Shown piece by piece: positions 28,430-36,586 of a stretch of 64,000 nucleotides of DNA. Location of the stretch: NCBI GenBank assembly GCA_002862125.1, contig PHSP01000003.1, positions 682,001-746,000 of the forward strand, in the 5' to 3' direction. The notes under the pieces were generated by a model. It worked only from the letters and a program-made list of their open reading frames with translations. It had not been told where the DNA came from and made no database searches. Numbering within the stretch: position 1 is the stretch's first letter; each line of letters opens with the position of its first letter. This stretch comes from Methylobacter sp. KS41 (lineage in GTDB: Bacteria > Pseudomonadota > Gammaproteobacteria > Methylococcales > Methylomonadaceae). Position numbers and translations under genes: made by a program.

Positions 28430-31033
28430 ATGAAAAGAAAAATAGCTATTCTATTTGTAGTCGCATTACTCGTTGTTATTAATTACAGTATTTGGAGCTA
28501 TATCAACAACCCCTTGCAGTTAGAACCTTGGACCAAGACCACCTTGGGGGTTACTTACGATCCTATGCGCAAGGAAGACTCACCTACCAGTAATACTTAC
28601 CCAAGCGAAGCTGACATGGATAGGGACTTGGCTCTGCTTGAAAATAAAGTTCATGCAGTCCGGACTTACAGCGTACTTAAAGGACAGCACAAGATACCTG
28701 AACTCGCCGCCAAACATAATTTGAATACCACGGTAGGCGCCTGGATTGATGGCAATCTGGAAGAGAATCGTCAGGAAATTGAGACGTTAATTGAGGTCGG
28801 CCGCCAGAATAATCCTAAAATTCTCCGGCTTATGGTGGGCAACGAGGTATTACTTCGTAATCATATTCCTAAAGAAGCTTTGATTGAGTATATCCGGGAA
28901 GTGAAAAAACGCAGCTGGCGGCCGGTTAGCACCTCTGAAACATGGGATATCTGGTTAAAGAATCCGGATCTTGCAGCCGAAGTTGATTTTGTAGCGGTGC
29001 ATATTTTGCCCTTTTGGGAAGGCATTGCCGCAGAAGACGCAGTAGATTATGTTTTTGACCGTTTTCATGATGTGCAGAAGGCTTATCCAAATAAGCGCGT
29101 CATTATTACTGAAGTCGGTTGGCCTTCGGATGGTCAACCGTTTAAGCATGCCACGGCATCGGTATCCAATCAGGCAAAATTTTTACGAGAATTTCTTAAA
29201 CGGGCCGACGCTGAAAAAGTCACATATTATATTGTTGAAGCTTTTGATCAACCCTGGAAAAAGTCCCTGGAAGGCTCGGCGGGCGCGTATTGGGGCATCT
29301 TTAATGCCGACCGGCAACCTAAATATCCAATGGATAACGATGTCTTGACCATGCCAGGCTGGAAAAACTGGGCTGCAGGCGCAGCAGTTTTTAGCATGAT
29401 CTTAATGGGATTATTTTTATTTACCCGTAGCACTTTAAAACTCCCCGGAGTTCTATTCTTCGGTTTAATTGCCAACCTCGCGGCTTCGGTCATTTTCTGG
29501 TCCGCATCCATTGGCGCTCATCAATACCAAACCAAACTTAGCGTTTTATTTTGGGGCCTTATGCTGCTGATGCAGGTCGTGGCGGTGGTTATCCTGTTAA
29601 TAGAAAGCCTGGAAATAGCCGAAGTGATCTGGCATCGAAAGACTGCGAGAACATTTAAGCCTTTGACGCCCACGGCTGATTTTAAATATCCCAAAGTTTC
29701 ACTGCATTTGCCTATCCATAATGAGCCGCCGATGATGGTGAGGAAAACGCTTGAGGCTTTGGCGAAGGTAGATTATCCCAATCTTGAAGTGCTGGTGATG
29801 GACAACAACACCAAAGACCCTGCCGTATGGGAACCGGTGCGCGATGATTGTGAACGTTTGGGTCCCATGTTCCGGTTCTTCCATCTGGAAAACTGGCCCG
29901 GTTTTAAGGCAGGGGCAATCAATCACGCACTCGAACAAACCGCCAGCGATGCAGAAATTATTGCCGTTATTGATAGCGACTATGTCTTATCGCCGGATTG
30001 GCTCAAGTGCATGACGCCTTATTTTGATAATGAAAATGTCGGTTTTGTCCAGTCTCCGCAGGATTATCGCGACCGTGATCAAAGCGCCTTTAAATCTTTT
30101 TGCTATTGGGAATATGCCGGCTTTTTTAATATCGGCATGGTGCAAAGGAACGAATATAACGCCATTATCCAGCATGGCACGATGACCATGATTAGAAAAT
30201 CCGCTTTGCTGGAAGTGGGTAAATGGGCGGAATGGTGTATCTGTGAAGACAGTGAGTTAGGTTTGCGTTTATATGAAGCAGGTTATGACTCGGTTTATGT
30301 GAAGGATTCGTTTGGCCGCGGATTGATGCCCGACACCATGTCAGGTTATATGACGCAGCGTTTTCGCTGGGTTTATGGCGCAATGCAAATTATCAAGGGT
30401 CATTGGCGGAGCTTTTTACCCACAAAGAAATCGCCATTGACAGCGGCTCAGCGTTATTATTTTATTGCCGGCTGGCTGCCCTGGTTTTCCGATGCCCTGG
30501 CTTTACTATTTACTACCGCCAGTTTAATTTTAACGGGAATAATACTGAGTGATCCGATACATAGCGAACTTCCCGCCAATGTGTTTTTATTGCCGACGGT
30601 TGGTTTATTCAGCTTTAAAATCCTCCGTGGTTTATGGCTATATCAGGCGCGTGTTCCATGTTCGGTGTGGCAATCATTGGGCGCGGCGTTGACAGGATTA
30701 TCTTTAACCCATACGGTCGCCAGAGGAACGGTGCAAGGCTTGTTTACTTCCGGTAAACCGTTTATGCGTACGCCCAAGTACGAAAAACAGGGGCCTTTGT
30801 TTGCCGGGTTAATGACTATCAGGCAGGAATTGTTCCTGCTGATATTGTTAGGTGCAAGTATTGCCGCGATGAGTTCCATAGATCATTTCGACAACTTAAG
30901 CGGTAGATTATGGATAACTGTATTATCGGTGCAGGCCGTTCCTTATGTTGCAACTTTACTCACGCTATTGATCAGCATTGCGCCGAATTATGGCCGTCAA
31001 TCCAAAATTCTTGCCGAACAACTGGATGAATAA
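28430..31033 (+). CDS. NdvB-like beta-glucan synthase: GH17 domain fused to membrane GT2
   Basis: This 867-residue inner-membrane protein begins with a signal anchor (ILFVVALLVVINYSIW). It continues with a periplasmic GH17 domain (about 40-320, with LMVGNEVLLRN and the catalytic ITEVGWPSDG), two to three membrane helices (about 325-400), and a cytoplasmic GT2 domain. The GT2 motifs are VMDNN, VIDSDYV, EDSELG and QRFRWVYG. About five membrane helices follow. The GT2 part polymerises UDP-glucose while the GH17 part branches or remodels beta-1,3-glucan chains, as in Pseudomonas NdvB. The product is likely an osmoregulated or biofilm glucan. It stands as a single gene. Confidence 0.88.
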   Translation: MKRKIAILFVVALLVVINYSIWSYINNPLQLEPWTKTTLGVTYDPMRKEDSPTSNTYPSEADMDRDLALLENKVHAVRTYSVLKGQHKIPELAAKHNLNTTVGAWIDGNLEENRQEIETLIEVGRQNNPKILRLMVGNEVLLRNHIPKEALIEYIREVKKRSWRPVSTSETWDIWLKNPDLAAEVDFVAVHILPFWEGIAAEDAVDYVFDRFHDVQKAYPNKRVIITEVGWPSDGQPFKHATASVSNQAKFLREFLKRADAEKVTYYIVEAFDQPWKKSLEGSAGAYWGIFNADRQPKYPMDNDVLTMPGWKNWAAGAAVFSMILMGLFLFTRSTLKLPGVLFFGLIANLAASVIFWSASIGAHQYQTKLSVLFWGLMLLMQVVAVVILLIESLEIAEVIWHRKTARTFKPLTPTADFKYPKVSLHLPIHNEPPMMVRKTLEALAKVDYPNLEVLVMDNNTKDPAVWEPVRDDCERLGPMFRFFHLENWPGFKAGAINHALEQTASDAEIIAVIDSDYVLSPDWLKCMTPYFDNENVGFVQSPQDYRDRDQSAFKSFCYWEYAGFFNIGMVQRNEYNAIIQHGTMTMIRKSALLEVGKWAEWCICEDSELGLRLYEAGYDSVYVKDSFGRGLMPDTMSGYMTQRFRWVYGAMQIIKGHWRSFLPTKKSPLTAAQRYYFIAGWLPWFSDALALLFTTASLILTGIILSDPIHSELPANVFLLPTVGLFSFKILRGLWLYQARVPCSVWQSLGAALTGLSLTHTVARGTVQGLFTSGKPFMRTPKYEKQGPLFAGLMTIRQELFLLILLGASIAAMSSIDHFDNLSGRLWITVLSVQAVPYVATLLTLLISIAPNYGRQSKILAEQLDE

Positions 31034-31042
31034 CACAAATGT

Positions 31043-31187
31043 GTTACCGGAGGCAGACGTTGCAGTTTCAAGTCTCTGGTAACCACCCTTGCACCCTTCT
31101 AGCCTCTGTCCTCGGCTAAGCGGTCCGGAACATCCACCCGGAAGGAGCGGGCGTTTTCTTACTTAACCGCGGACGGAGGCGCTTTTT
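31043..31187 (+). promoter_or_regulatory. Two-hairpin structured leader upstream of fumarase
   Basis: GTTACCGGAG (31043-31052) pairs with CTCTGGTAAC (31074-31083), 9 of 10. GCCTCTGTCC (31102-31111) pairs with GGACGGAGGC (31171-31180), 10 positions with one T-G wobble. The second arm is followed at once by GCTTTTT, which looks like an attenuator or terminator. The fumarase ATG is 23 bp further on. It does not match a riboswitch class I can recall. It could also be the end of the upstream transcript. Confidence 0.45.
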
Positions 31188-31202
31188 AACAGGAAAAAAT
31201 CA

Positions 31203-32729
31203 ATGACTACCATTCGCCAGGACGACTTTATCCAAAGTATCGCTGACTCGCTGCAATTTATTTCCTACTATCATCCTCTGGACTTTATCCAGGCTTTAGA
31301 CAGCGCCTATCAAAAAGAGCAAAGCCCTACCGCCAGGGATGCAATGGCGCAAATATTAATCAACTCCCGGATGTGCGCGGAGGGACATCGGCCGATATGC
31401 CAGGATACGGGGATAGTCACTGCATTCCTGAAAATCGGCATGGATGTGCAATGGGAGGCCGGTATCAGCGTCGCCGAAATGGTCAACGAAGGCGTTCGCC
31501 GCGCTTACAGTTATCCTGATAATGTTTTGCGCGCCTCGATATTGAAAGATCCAGCCGGAAAACGCATCAATACCCGGGATAACACCCCGGCAGTTGTGCA
31601 CATGGAAGTGATTCCGGGCAATACTGTTGAAGTTAATATAGCGGCCAAGGGCGGCGGCTCCGAGGCCAAAGCAAAGTTCGTCATGCTCAACCCGTCGGAC
31701 AGCATTGTCGACTGGGTGCTGAAAACCGTGCCTACTATGGGAGCGGGCTGGTGTCCGCCGGGAATTTTAGGCATAGGCATAGGCGGCACGGCGGAAAAAG
31801 CCATGATTCTTGCCAAACAAGCCTGCATGGAGTCTATCGATATTCAGGAGCTGATTGCGCGGGGCGCTGACAATGCGCTGGAAGAATTACGTCTGGAACT
31901 GTATGACAAAGTGAATGCGCTGGGTATCGGCGCGCAGGGTTTGGGCGGATTGACGACTGTCCTGGATATTAAAATCAGGGATTACCCTACCCATGCCGCC
32001 AACAAACCGGTCACCATGATTCCAAATTGCGCGGCAACCCGGCATGCGCATTTTGTCCTGGACGGTTCCGGTCCGGCTGAATTTAAAGCGCCTCGTCTGG
32101 AAGATTGGCCAAGCATTACCTGGGATGCGGGCGCGACTGCCCGCAGAGTTAATCTGGATACTGTGACGCCCGCCGAGGTTGCTACCTGGAAACTAGGTGA
32201 GACCCTGTTGCTGAGCGGTACGCTGCTTACGGGGCGCGATGCGGCGCACAAACGCATGATTGACCTGTTTGAACGCGGCGAGCCGCTGCCCGAAGGCATC
32301 GATTTCGCCAACAAATTTATTTATTACGTGGGTCCTGTTGATCCGGTTCGAGATGAAGTGGTAGGCCCTGCAGGACCAACCACGGCGACGCGCATGGATA
32401 AATTCACCGAAGCCATGCTGGCAAAAACCGGATTGCTGGGCATGATTGGTAAATCTGAACGTGGACCCGAAGCGATTGACGCAATCAAAAAACACCAGGC
32501 GGTGTATTTGATGGCGGTGGGCGGAGCCGCTTATCTGGTATCAAAAGCCATACGCCAATCGCGTATAGTCGCTTTCGCGGACCTCGGCATGGAAGCTATT
32601 CATGAGTTTGTTGTTGAGGATATGCCCGTTACGGTCGCTGTCGACACCCAGGGCGAATCCATACATCAAATAGCTCCAAAAATATGGCAAAAGAAAATAG
32701 GCAAGATTCCTGTTGTTGAGGCATCTTAG
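31203..32729 (+). CDS. fumA: Fumarate hydratase, class I ([4Fe-4S])
   Basis: This enzyme interconverts fumarate and malate in the TCA cycle. The 508-residue chain is the fused two-domain class I type (N-terminal alpha part with SRMCAEGHRPICQDTG; C-terminal beta part with YYVGPVDPVRDEVVGPAGPTTATRMD). Cysteines that would ligate the oxygen-sensitive cluster include C66 and the cysteine of PNCAATRHAHF. The ATG at 31203 has AACAGGAAAAA upstream. The genome also has a class II enzyme (fumC at 48188), so this copy may serve low-oxygen or iron-rich conditions, as known in E. coli. It is preceded by a structured leader. Confidence 0.93.
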   Translation: MTTIRQDDFIQSIADSLQFISYYHPLDFIQALDSAYQKEQSPTARDAMAQILINSRMCAEGHRPICQDTGIVTAFLKIGMDVQWEAGISVAEMVNEGVRRAYSYPDNVLRASILKDPAGKRINTRDNTPAVVHMEVIPGNTVEVNIAAKGGGSEAKAKFVMLNPSDSIVDWVLKTVPTMGAGWCPPGILGIGIGGTAEKAMILAKQACMESIDIQELIARGADNALEELRLELYDKVNALGIGAQGLGGLTTVLDIKIRDYPTHAANKPVTMIPNCAATRHAHFVLDGSGPAEFKAPRLEDWPSITWDAGATARRVNLDTVTPAEVATWKLGETLLLSGTLLTGRDAAHKRMIDLFERGEPLPEGIDFANKFIYYVGPVDPVRDEVVGPAGPTTATRMDKFTEAMLAKTGLLGMIGKSERGPEAIDAIKKHQAVYLMAVGGAAYLVSKAIRQSRIVAFADLGMEAIHEFVVEDMPVTVAVDTQGESIHQIAPKIWQKKIGKIPVVEAS

Positions 32730-32872
32730 TGGATCGTAAGTAGTCGTTCAGCAGCCTTTAATATTTTTTATTTTTACCCGCCACAAAGGACACGAAGCCA
32801 TCATTGCCGAACTCATGAATGAATTGGGCTGACTATTAAATTAACCGCTATCACAACAACTCAGGAAAAACG

Positions 32873-33115
32873 ATGCAGATACAGCTCCAGCCCGAATTTG
32901 ATGACATATTACAACCATTGGGTAGTCATGCTGCGGAATTCTTTTTAGCAGCAAGTCTGTATCACGCCAGAAAAATAAGCTTTGCGAGAGCTGCACACAT
33001 GGCTGGCTTGTATTTTGACAGTTTTAAAACGCTTCTAACGGAACATTTCAAACAAGGCTACATTATGAGCGATGAATGTGTCCTAGAAGATATGTGTACT
33101 GTTGAAAAACTATAA
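32873..33115 (+). CDS. UPF0175-family antitoxin-like protein
   Basis: This 80-residue protein has the UPF0175 pattern: SHAAEFFLAASLYHARKISFARAAHMAGL, then FKTLLTEHF. Members are small helix-turn-helix proteins commonly paired with DUF3368 PIN-domain toxins. Here the toxin frame follows 4 bp later and is broken, so the antitoxin appears orphaned. It opens an accessory island of remnants that runs to about 36.2 kb. Confidence 0.75.
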   Translation: MQIQLQPEFDDILQPLGSHAAEFFLAASLYHARKISFARAAHMAGLYFDSFKTLLTEHFKQGYIMSDECVLEDMCTVEKL

Positions 33116-33119
33116 AACT

Positions 33120-33287
33120 GTGAAAGTCGTACTTAATACCAGTCCAATCATTTTTTTAAGCAAGATTGATTGACTTAAGTTGTTGGCTGACTGTTTCGAT
33201 GAGATTGTTACACCTAATGCTGTTGTCTGGCAAAAGATCAGACAACTCGCCGATCAGCGCGGCATATATTTATCACCACAGCCTTAG
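33120..33287 (+). pseudogene. Broken DUF3368 PIN-domain toxin
   Basis: From GTG 33120 the frame reads VKVVLNTSPIIFLSKID, then an in-frame TGA (33171-33173). It continues LKLLADCFDEIVTPNAVVWQ to TAG 33285. The pattern NTSPIIFLSK with DEIVTPNAVV is the N-terminal part of the DUF3368 PIN RNase family, usually about 150-160 residues. Both the internal stop and the loss of the C-terminal two thirds indicate an inactive toxin. It directly follows its usual UPF0175 partner. Confidence 0.75.
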
Positions 33288-33352
33288 ATCATGATAGCGT
33301 TCAGATTACGATTAGAGGTATTGTGACTTAAAATGATGTAATTTTTAAAAAA

Positions 33353-33494
33353 TTGAGATTTATGGACAACACCATCAGGGTTGTTTTACCATCAGTGCTT
33401 GATGGGGCTAAAAAAAGGGGGGCGGCTTTGGCGCAAATTAAAGCCAGGAATTACAGCCAAAAATATGCCGGTGCTGCAAACAGCGTGTTTTTAG
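33353..33494 (+). pseudogene. C-terminal fragment of a PD-(D/E)XK nuclease-type (DUF1703-like) protein
   Basis: The frame contains GAALAQIKARNYSQKYAGAA, then SVFLG. This resembles the conserved C-terminal helix-strand of the AAA/PD-(D/E)XK nuclease family (ALxQIKxKxYAxKY). No start, ATPase part or catalytic core is present. It abuts the IS630 fragment, so it is a leftover of a rearranged locus. Confidence 0.45.
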
Positions 33495-33806
33495 GTAACG
33501 GATCAAAGAACAGCGGTGGATTGGGCGCATCAAATTCGCAACTTGGTTGATGTGCAGTACCCTCGCGCTGAACTCATTACCTTGGTTATGGATAATTTAA
33601 ACACTCACACAGGAGCATCTCTGTATAAAGCATTCGCCCCTGAGGAAGCACGAAGAATTCTGGATAAATTGCAAATCCACTACACCCCCAAGCATGGTAG
33701 TTGGTTAAATATGGCGGAAATAGAATTGAGCATCTTATCTCGTCAATGTTTAGATCGACGCTTTCCAGACCAAGAAACATTAAAGATGGAAATCGCAGCA
33801 TGGCAA
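33495..33806 (+). pseudogene. IS630-family transposase, C-terminal fragment
   Basis: The frame reads VTDQRTAVDWAHQIRNLVD, a DDE strand VMDNLNTHTGASLYKAF, and the C-terminal IHYTPKHGSWLNMAEIELSI. These are IS630 transposase motifs, including the second Asp region and the catalytic Glu region. The N-terminal helix-turn-helix and first Asp are missing. After AAWQ (33806) homology stops and the opposite strand becomes an IS256-type transposase fragment, so the junction is there. Confidence 0.85.
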
Positions 33807-33870
33807 TGCTTGGGGTAGCCCAGATGAGCCTCCATTTCGGCGTTAAGCGAGGCTTCTACGGTGATTTTAA
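33806..33870 (-). pseudogene. IS256-family transposase fragment, distal piece
   Basis: Read on the minus strand this gives LKITVEASLNAEMEAHLGYPKH, the conserved IS256 transposase segment ending in HLGY. It continues directly from the piece at 35980-36086 when the IS1634-family element between them is removed. The remaining roughly 350 residues of the transposase are gone, cut at the IS630 junction. Confidence 0.8.
33867..33870. repeat. Left target-site duplication TTAA
   Basis: TTAA at 33867-33870 and at 35980-35983 flank the IS1634-family element. Removing the element and one TTAA restores the uninterrupted IS256 transposase frame TRELLKITVEA, which supports these four bases as the duplication. 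Confidence 0.8.
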
Positions 33871-35979
33871 CCCATCTTCGTGACTCCAGTCTCCCTAAGT
33901 TATTGATTTTTGGTTACCGGCGGTTTTCATTTCGAAAAAACCCTTTAAAATCAATGCTCATTTTTCGCTCTCTCTTGTAGTGCCATCCATTTAGGTTTGC
34001 ATCTTGATTTTTTCCGGAATAGCGCCCATGCTAGAGCCATGTATATTCGAAGAACCAAAACTAAAACAGCGGATCATGGCGAAGATTCCTATACCTATCG
34101 GATCGTTGAATCCGTGCGTGAGGGAACACAAGTCAAGCAACGTACGCTACTCAATCTGGGCAAAGACTTTGCCATTGAGCCCGCGCACTGGCCCTTGCTT
34201 GCGGCCAGAATTGAACAGCTTCTGCAAGGCTCAGCGCCGCGCCAAGACGAGTTGTTTCATTTAGAGGATGATGCCGGTCAACTTCTGGAGGCCGCCGCCG
34301 TGCGCTATAGCGACCTCATCATCGCGAAACTGGCGCAACCGGTGGCGGCAGCGACGCCCGGGCAGGATTATCATAGTGTCGGCATTAATCATATCGAAGC
34401 CCATCAAGCCCGCAGCATCGGCGGGGAAACGTTGGCGTTGCATGCGGTCATGCAGTTGCAGCTGGATCAGAAGCTTGCCGCACTGGGCTTTAACAAAATC
34501 GATGCCGCGGCGGCATTGGGCAGCATCATAGGGCGCATGATTTCACCCGGCAGCGAACTGCAGACCCATGACTGGCTGCAAGCACGTACCGGCCTGGGTG
34601 AACTGCTTGATCATGACTACGGCAGCACCAGTCTGACGCGCCTGTACACCATCAGCGATAAGTTGCTCAAACACCAGTCGGCGCTGGAAACTTTTCTGGG
34701 TGCTCAGGAGCAGACCTTATTCGATTTAAACCGGAGCATCGTCTTGTACGACTTGACCAACACCTATTTTGAAGGCCAGTGCGCCCAAAACCCCAAGGCC
34801 CGGTTCGGCCGCTCCAAAGAAAAACGCCGTGATTGCCCATTGGTGACCTTAGGTCTGGTTCTGGATGGCAATGGCTTCCCGCTCAGCAGCCAGGTCTTTC
34901 CAGGCAACGCCAGCGAGCCCGCCACGTTGGCGCTGATGCTGGACGGTCTGCAGGGGAAAAATCCATTAGCCGGAGAAAAACCGGTCATTATCATGGATGC
35001 CGGCATTGCCAGCGCTGACAATCTCGCCTGGTTAAGCGCGCGCGGTTATCTTTACCTGGTGGTCAGCCGGGAACGCTACCTACAAGATCCCAGAGACCAG
35101 GATAATGCCGTACTGGTTAGGGAAACCGGACAGAGCAAAGTCAGCGTTTACCGCACAATCGATGCAGAAACCGGGGAAACCCGGCTCTATTGCCACTCCG
35201 ATCAAAAAGCCAAAAAAGAACAGGCCATCCGCAACCGCTTCCACGTTCGTCTGGAAGAGGGGCTCGACAAGCTCCATGCCGGTTTGGACAAAAAAGGCAC
35301 GATCAAAAACTACGCGAAAATACTCGAACGCATTGGCCGGCTGCGCGAAAAAAACAGCCGCGTCGCGCAAGACTACCGCATTGAAGTCATTGCTGATGAC
35401 GCGAAAAACAACGCCATCCGTATTGAATGGCAGCGTGAACCCAAAAGTGAACAAAAAGACCGGCACTGCGGAGTTTACTGCCTGAGAACCACTACTCCGG
35501 ACTGGTCGGAAGAACAATTGTGGTCAACCTATATCATGCTGACCGAGATCGAAGCCACGTTCAGAAGCTTGAAAACCGACCTCGGCTTACGTCCAGTTTT
35601 CCACCATAAAGAAGAACGCGTCACCGGACACTTGTTCATTACTTTAATGGCCTACCATCTGGTGCATACCCTGCGCTATCAACTCAAGCAGCAGGGTATC
35701 CATTTAAGCTGGGACAGCATACGCAACATTATGTCGACCCAACAACGCCTCACGATTACCTTGCCGACAGAGGATAATAAGACCATTCACCTGCGCACAA
35801 CAACCCAAGCCGAAACACGCCAAAAACAACTATACGCAGCCTTAAGTATCAAACCTGACCTGATAGGTAAATGTAAGACGATTATTGATAAGAAAAAATA
35901 TGTAGTGCCATTTGAGATAAATTAAAATTTTAACTTATTGAAATAACAAGAAATTATCAGTAGAATTCACGAAGATGGG
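33871..35979 (+). mobile_element. Complete IS1634-family insertion sequence (2109 bp)
   Basis: The element is bounded by perfect 13-bp terminal inverted repeats, CCCATCTTCGTGA (33871-33883) and TCACGAAGATGGG (35967-35979), and by a TTAA duplication. It carries one intact transposase gene in the plus direction. It is inserted in an IS256-type transposase gene read on the opposite strand. Intact ends, an open reading frame and a clean duplication suggest a fairly recent arrival. Confidence 0.9.
34039..35925 (+). CDS. IS1634-family transposase
   Basis: This 628-residue transposase starts at ATG 34039 with MYIRRTKTKT; an upstream in-frame start at 33997 is less like the family. The DDE core of the IS4 superfamily shows SIVLYDLTNTYFEG (first Asp), PVIIMDAGIASADNLAWL (second Asp) and the late YIMLTEIEATFRSLKTDLGLRPVFHHKEERVTGHLFITLMAYHL (catalytic Glu region, Y-x2-R-like). 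It is intact and full length for the family. Confidence 0.92.
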   Translation: MYIRRTKTKTADHGEDSYTYRIVESVREGTQVKQRTLLNLGKDFAIEPAHWPLLAARIEQLLQGSAPRQDELFHLEDDAGQLLEAAAVRYSDLIIAKLAQPVAAATPGQDYHSVGINHIEAHQARSIGGETLALHAVMQLQLDQKLAALGFNKIDAAAALGSIIGRMISPGSELQTHDWLQARTGLGELLDHDYGSTSLTRLYTISDKLLKHQSALETFLGAQEQTLFDLNRSIVLYDLTNTYFEGQCAQNPKARFGRSKEKRRDCPLVTLGLVLDGNGFPLSSQVFPGNASEPATLALMLDGLQGKNPLAGEKPVIIMDAGIASADNLAWLSARGYLYLVVSRERYLQDPRDQDNAVLVRETGQSKVSVYRTIDAETGETRLYCHSDQKAKKEQAIRNRFHVRLEEGLDKLHAGLDKKGTIKNYAKILERIGRLREKNSRVAQDYRIEVIADDAKNNAIRIEWQREPKSEQKDRHCGVYCLRTTTPDWSEEQLWSTYIMLTEIEATFRSLKTDLGLRPVFHHKEERVTGHLFITLMAYHLVHTLRYQLKQQGIHLSWDSIRNIMSTQQRLTITLPTEDNKTIHLRTTTQAETRQKQLYAALSIKPDLIGKCKTIIDKKKYVVPFEIN

Positions 35980-36086
35980 TTAAGTAGCTCTCTGGTTAAC
36001 GAAGAGAGGTCCGCTTCCGACTTAATGCCTCGGGCCAAATCCTGAATCGCTGAAACTAAAACTGGGTCATTGATGATGTTGCTCAT
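35980..36086 (-). pseudogene. IS256-family transposase fragment, N-terminal piece
   Basis: From ATG 36086 (AAGGAGGA 8 nt upstream on the coding strand) the frame reads MSNIINDPVLVSAIQDLARG, then IKSEADLSSLTREL, before running into the IS1634-family element at TTAA. This is the N-terminus of an IS256-type transposase. Its next segment (LKITVEASLNAEM) is on the far side of the insertion at 33870. Confidence 0.8.
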
Positions 36087-36155
36087 TTTCATTCCTCCTT
36101 AAGGAATTTTACTACGTTGAAAATAAGCAGTTATACGAAATTATTTACACCCTCC
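36087..36155 (-). mobile_element. Probable terminal region of the IS256-type element
   Basis: On the minus strand this region begins GGAGGGTGTAAATAATTTCG and continues TATAACTGC, a wording common at IS256-family ends, and leads to the ribosome binding site of the transposase fragment. The other end of the element is lost at the IS630 junction, so the boundary near 36155 is inferred from one side only. Confidence 0.5.
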
Positions 36156-36274
36156 TTGGATCAGCAGATACTAAGGCTTTGGCAGGTCTGCATAAGTTGC
36201 AAAATGAAATGCTGAAATTAAACATCTTGACCATACAAGATACGAGAAATCACTATGAATCCCAATGCCATTAA
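36155..36274 (+). pseudogene. C-terminal remnant of a gene cut by the IS256-type element
   Basis: The 39-residue frame LGSADTKALAGLHKLQNEML..IQDTRNHYESQCH reads like a real protein end and stops at 36272-36274. It overlaps the start of the DUF6868 gene by 20 bp, as coupled genes do. It has no start, because the IS256-type end lies directly before it. The family is not recognised. Confidence 0.45.
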
Positions 36275-36497
36275 AGAGCTTTTACTTTACAGTCTCGCCT
36301 TCAACTATGCGATTCTCATGATTTGGTTTGCCGTATTCAGTCTTGCTCACGACTGGATGTACCGCTTCCACAGTCGATGGTTCCGCATCCCGCCTGAAAC
36401 CTTTGACGCACTCCACTACGCCAGTATGGCATTCTACAAAATCGGGATAATCATGCTAAATATCGTTCCTTTAGCCGCATTCTGGCTTGTCTTCTAA
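36255..36497 (+). CDS. Small DUF6868-type membrane protein
   Basis: This 80-residue protein has two membrane helices (LLLYSLAFNYAILMIWFAVF and YKIGIIMLNIVPLAAFWLVF). The segment between them (AHDWMYRFHSRWFRIPPETFDALHYASMAFYKIG) is strongly conserved in DUF6868 proteins. Function is unknown. The ATG overlaps the tail of a truncated upstream frame, which suggests that translation was once coupled. A ribosome binding site is weak (GAGAAATCACT). Confidence 0.78.
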   Translation: MNPNAIKELLLYSLAFNYAILMIWFAVFSLAHDWMYRFHSRWFRIPPETFDALHYASMAFYKIGIIMLNIVPLAAFWLVF

Positions 36498-36586
36498 TGG
36501 GTTTCAGGAAGAAGCATTAGCGCATCATTCAATAGATTTTCCCCGTAATTACATACTGAATCTGATAGTTTTCGAAAATGCGGATG

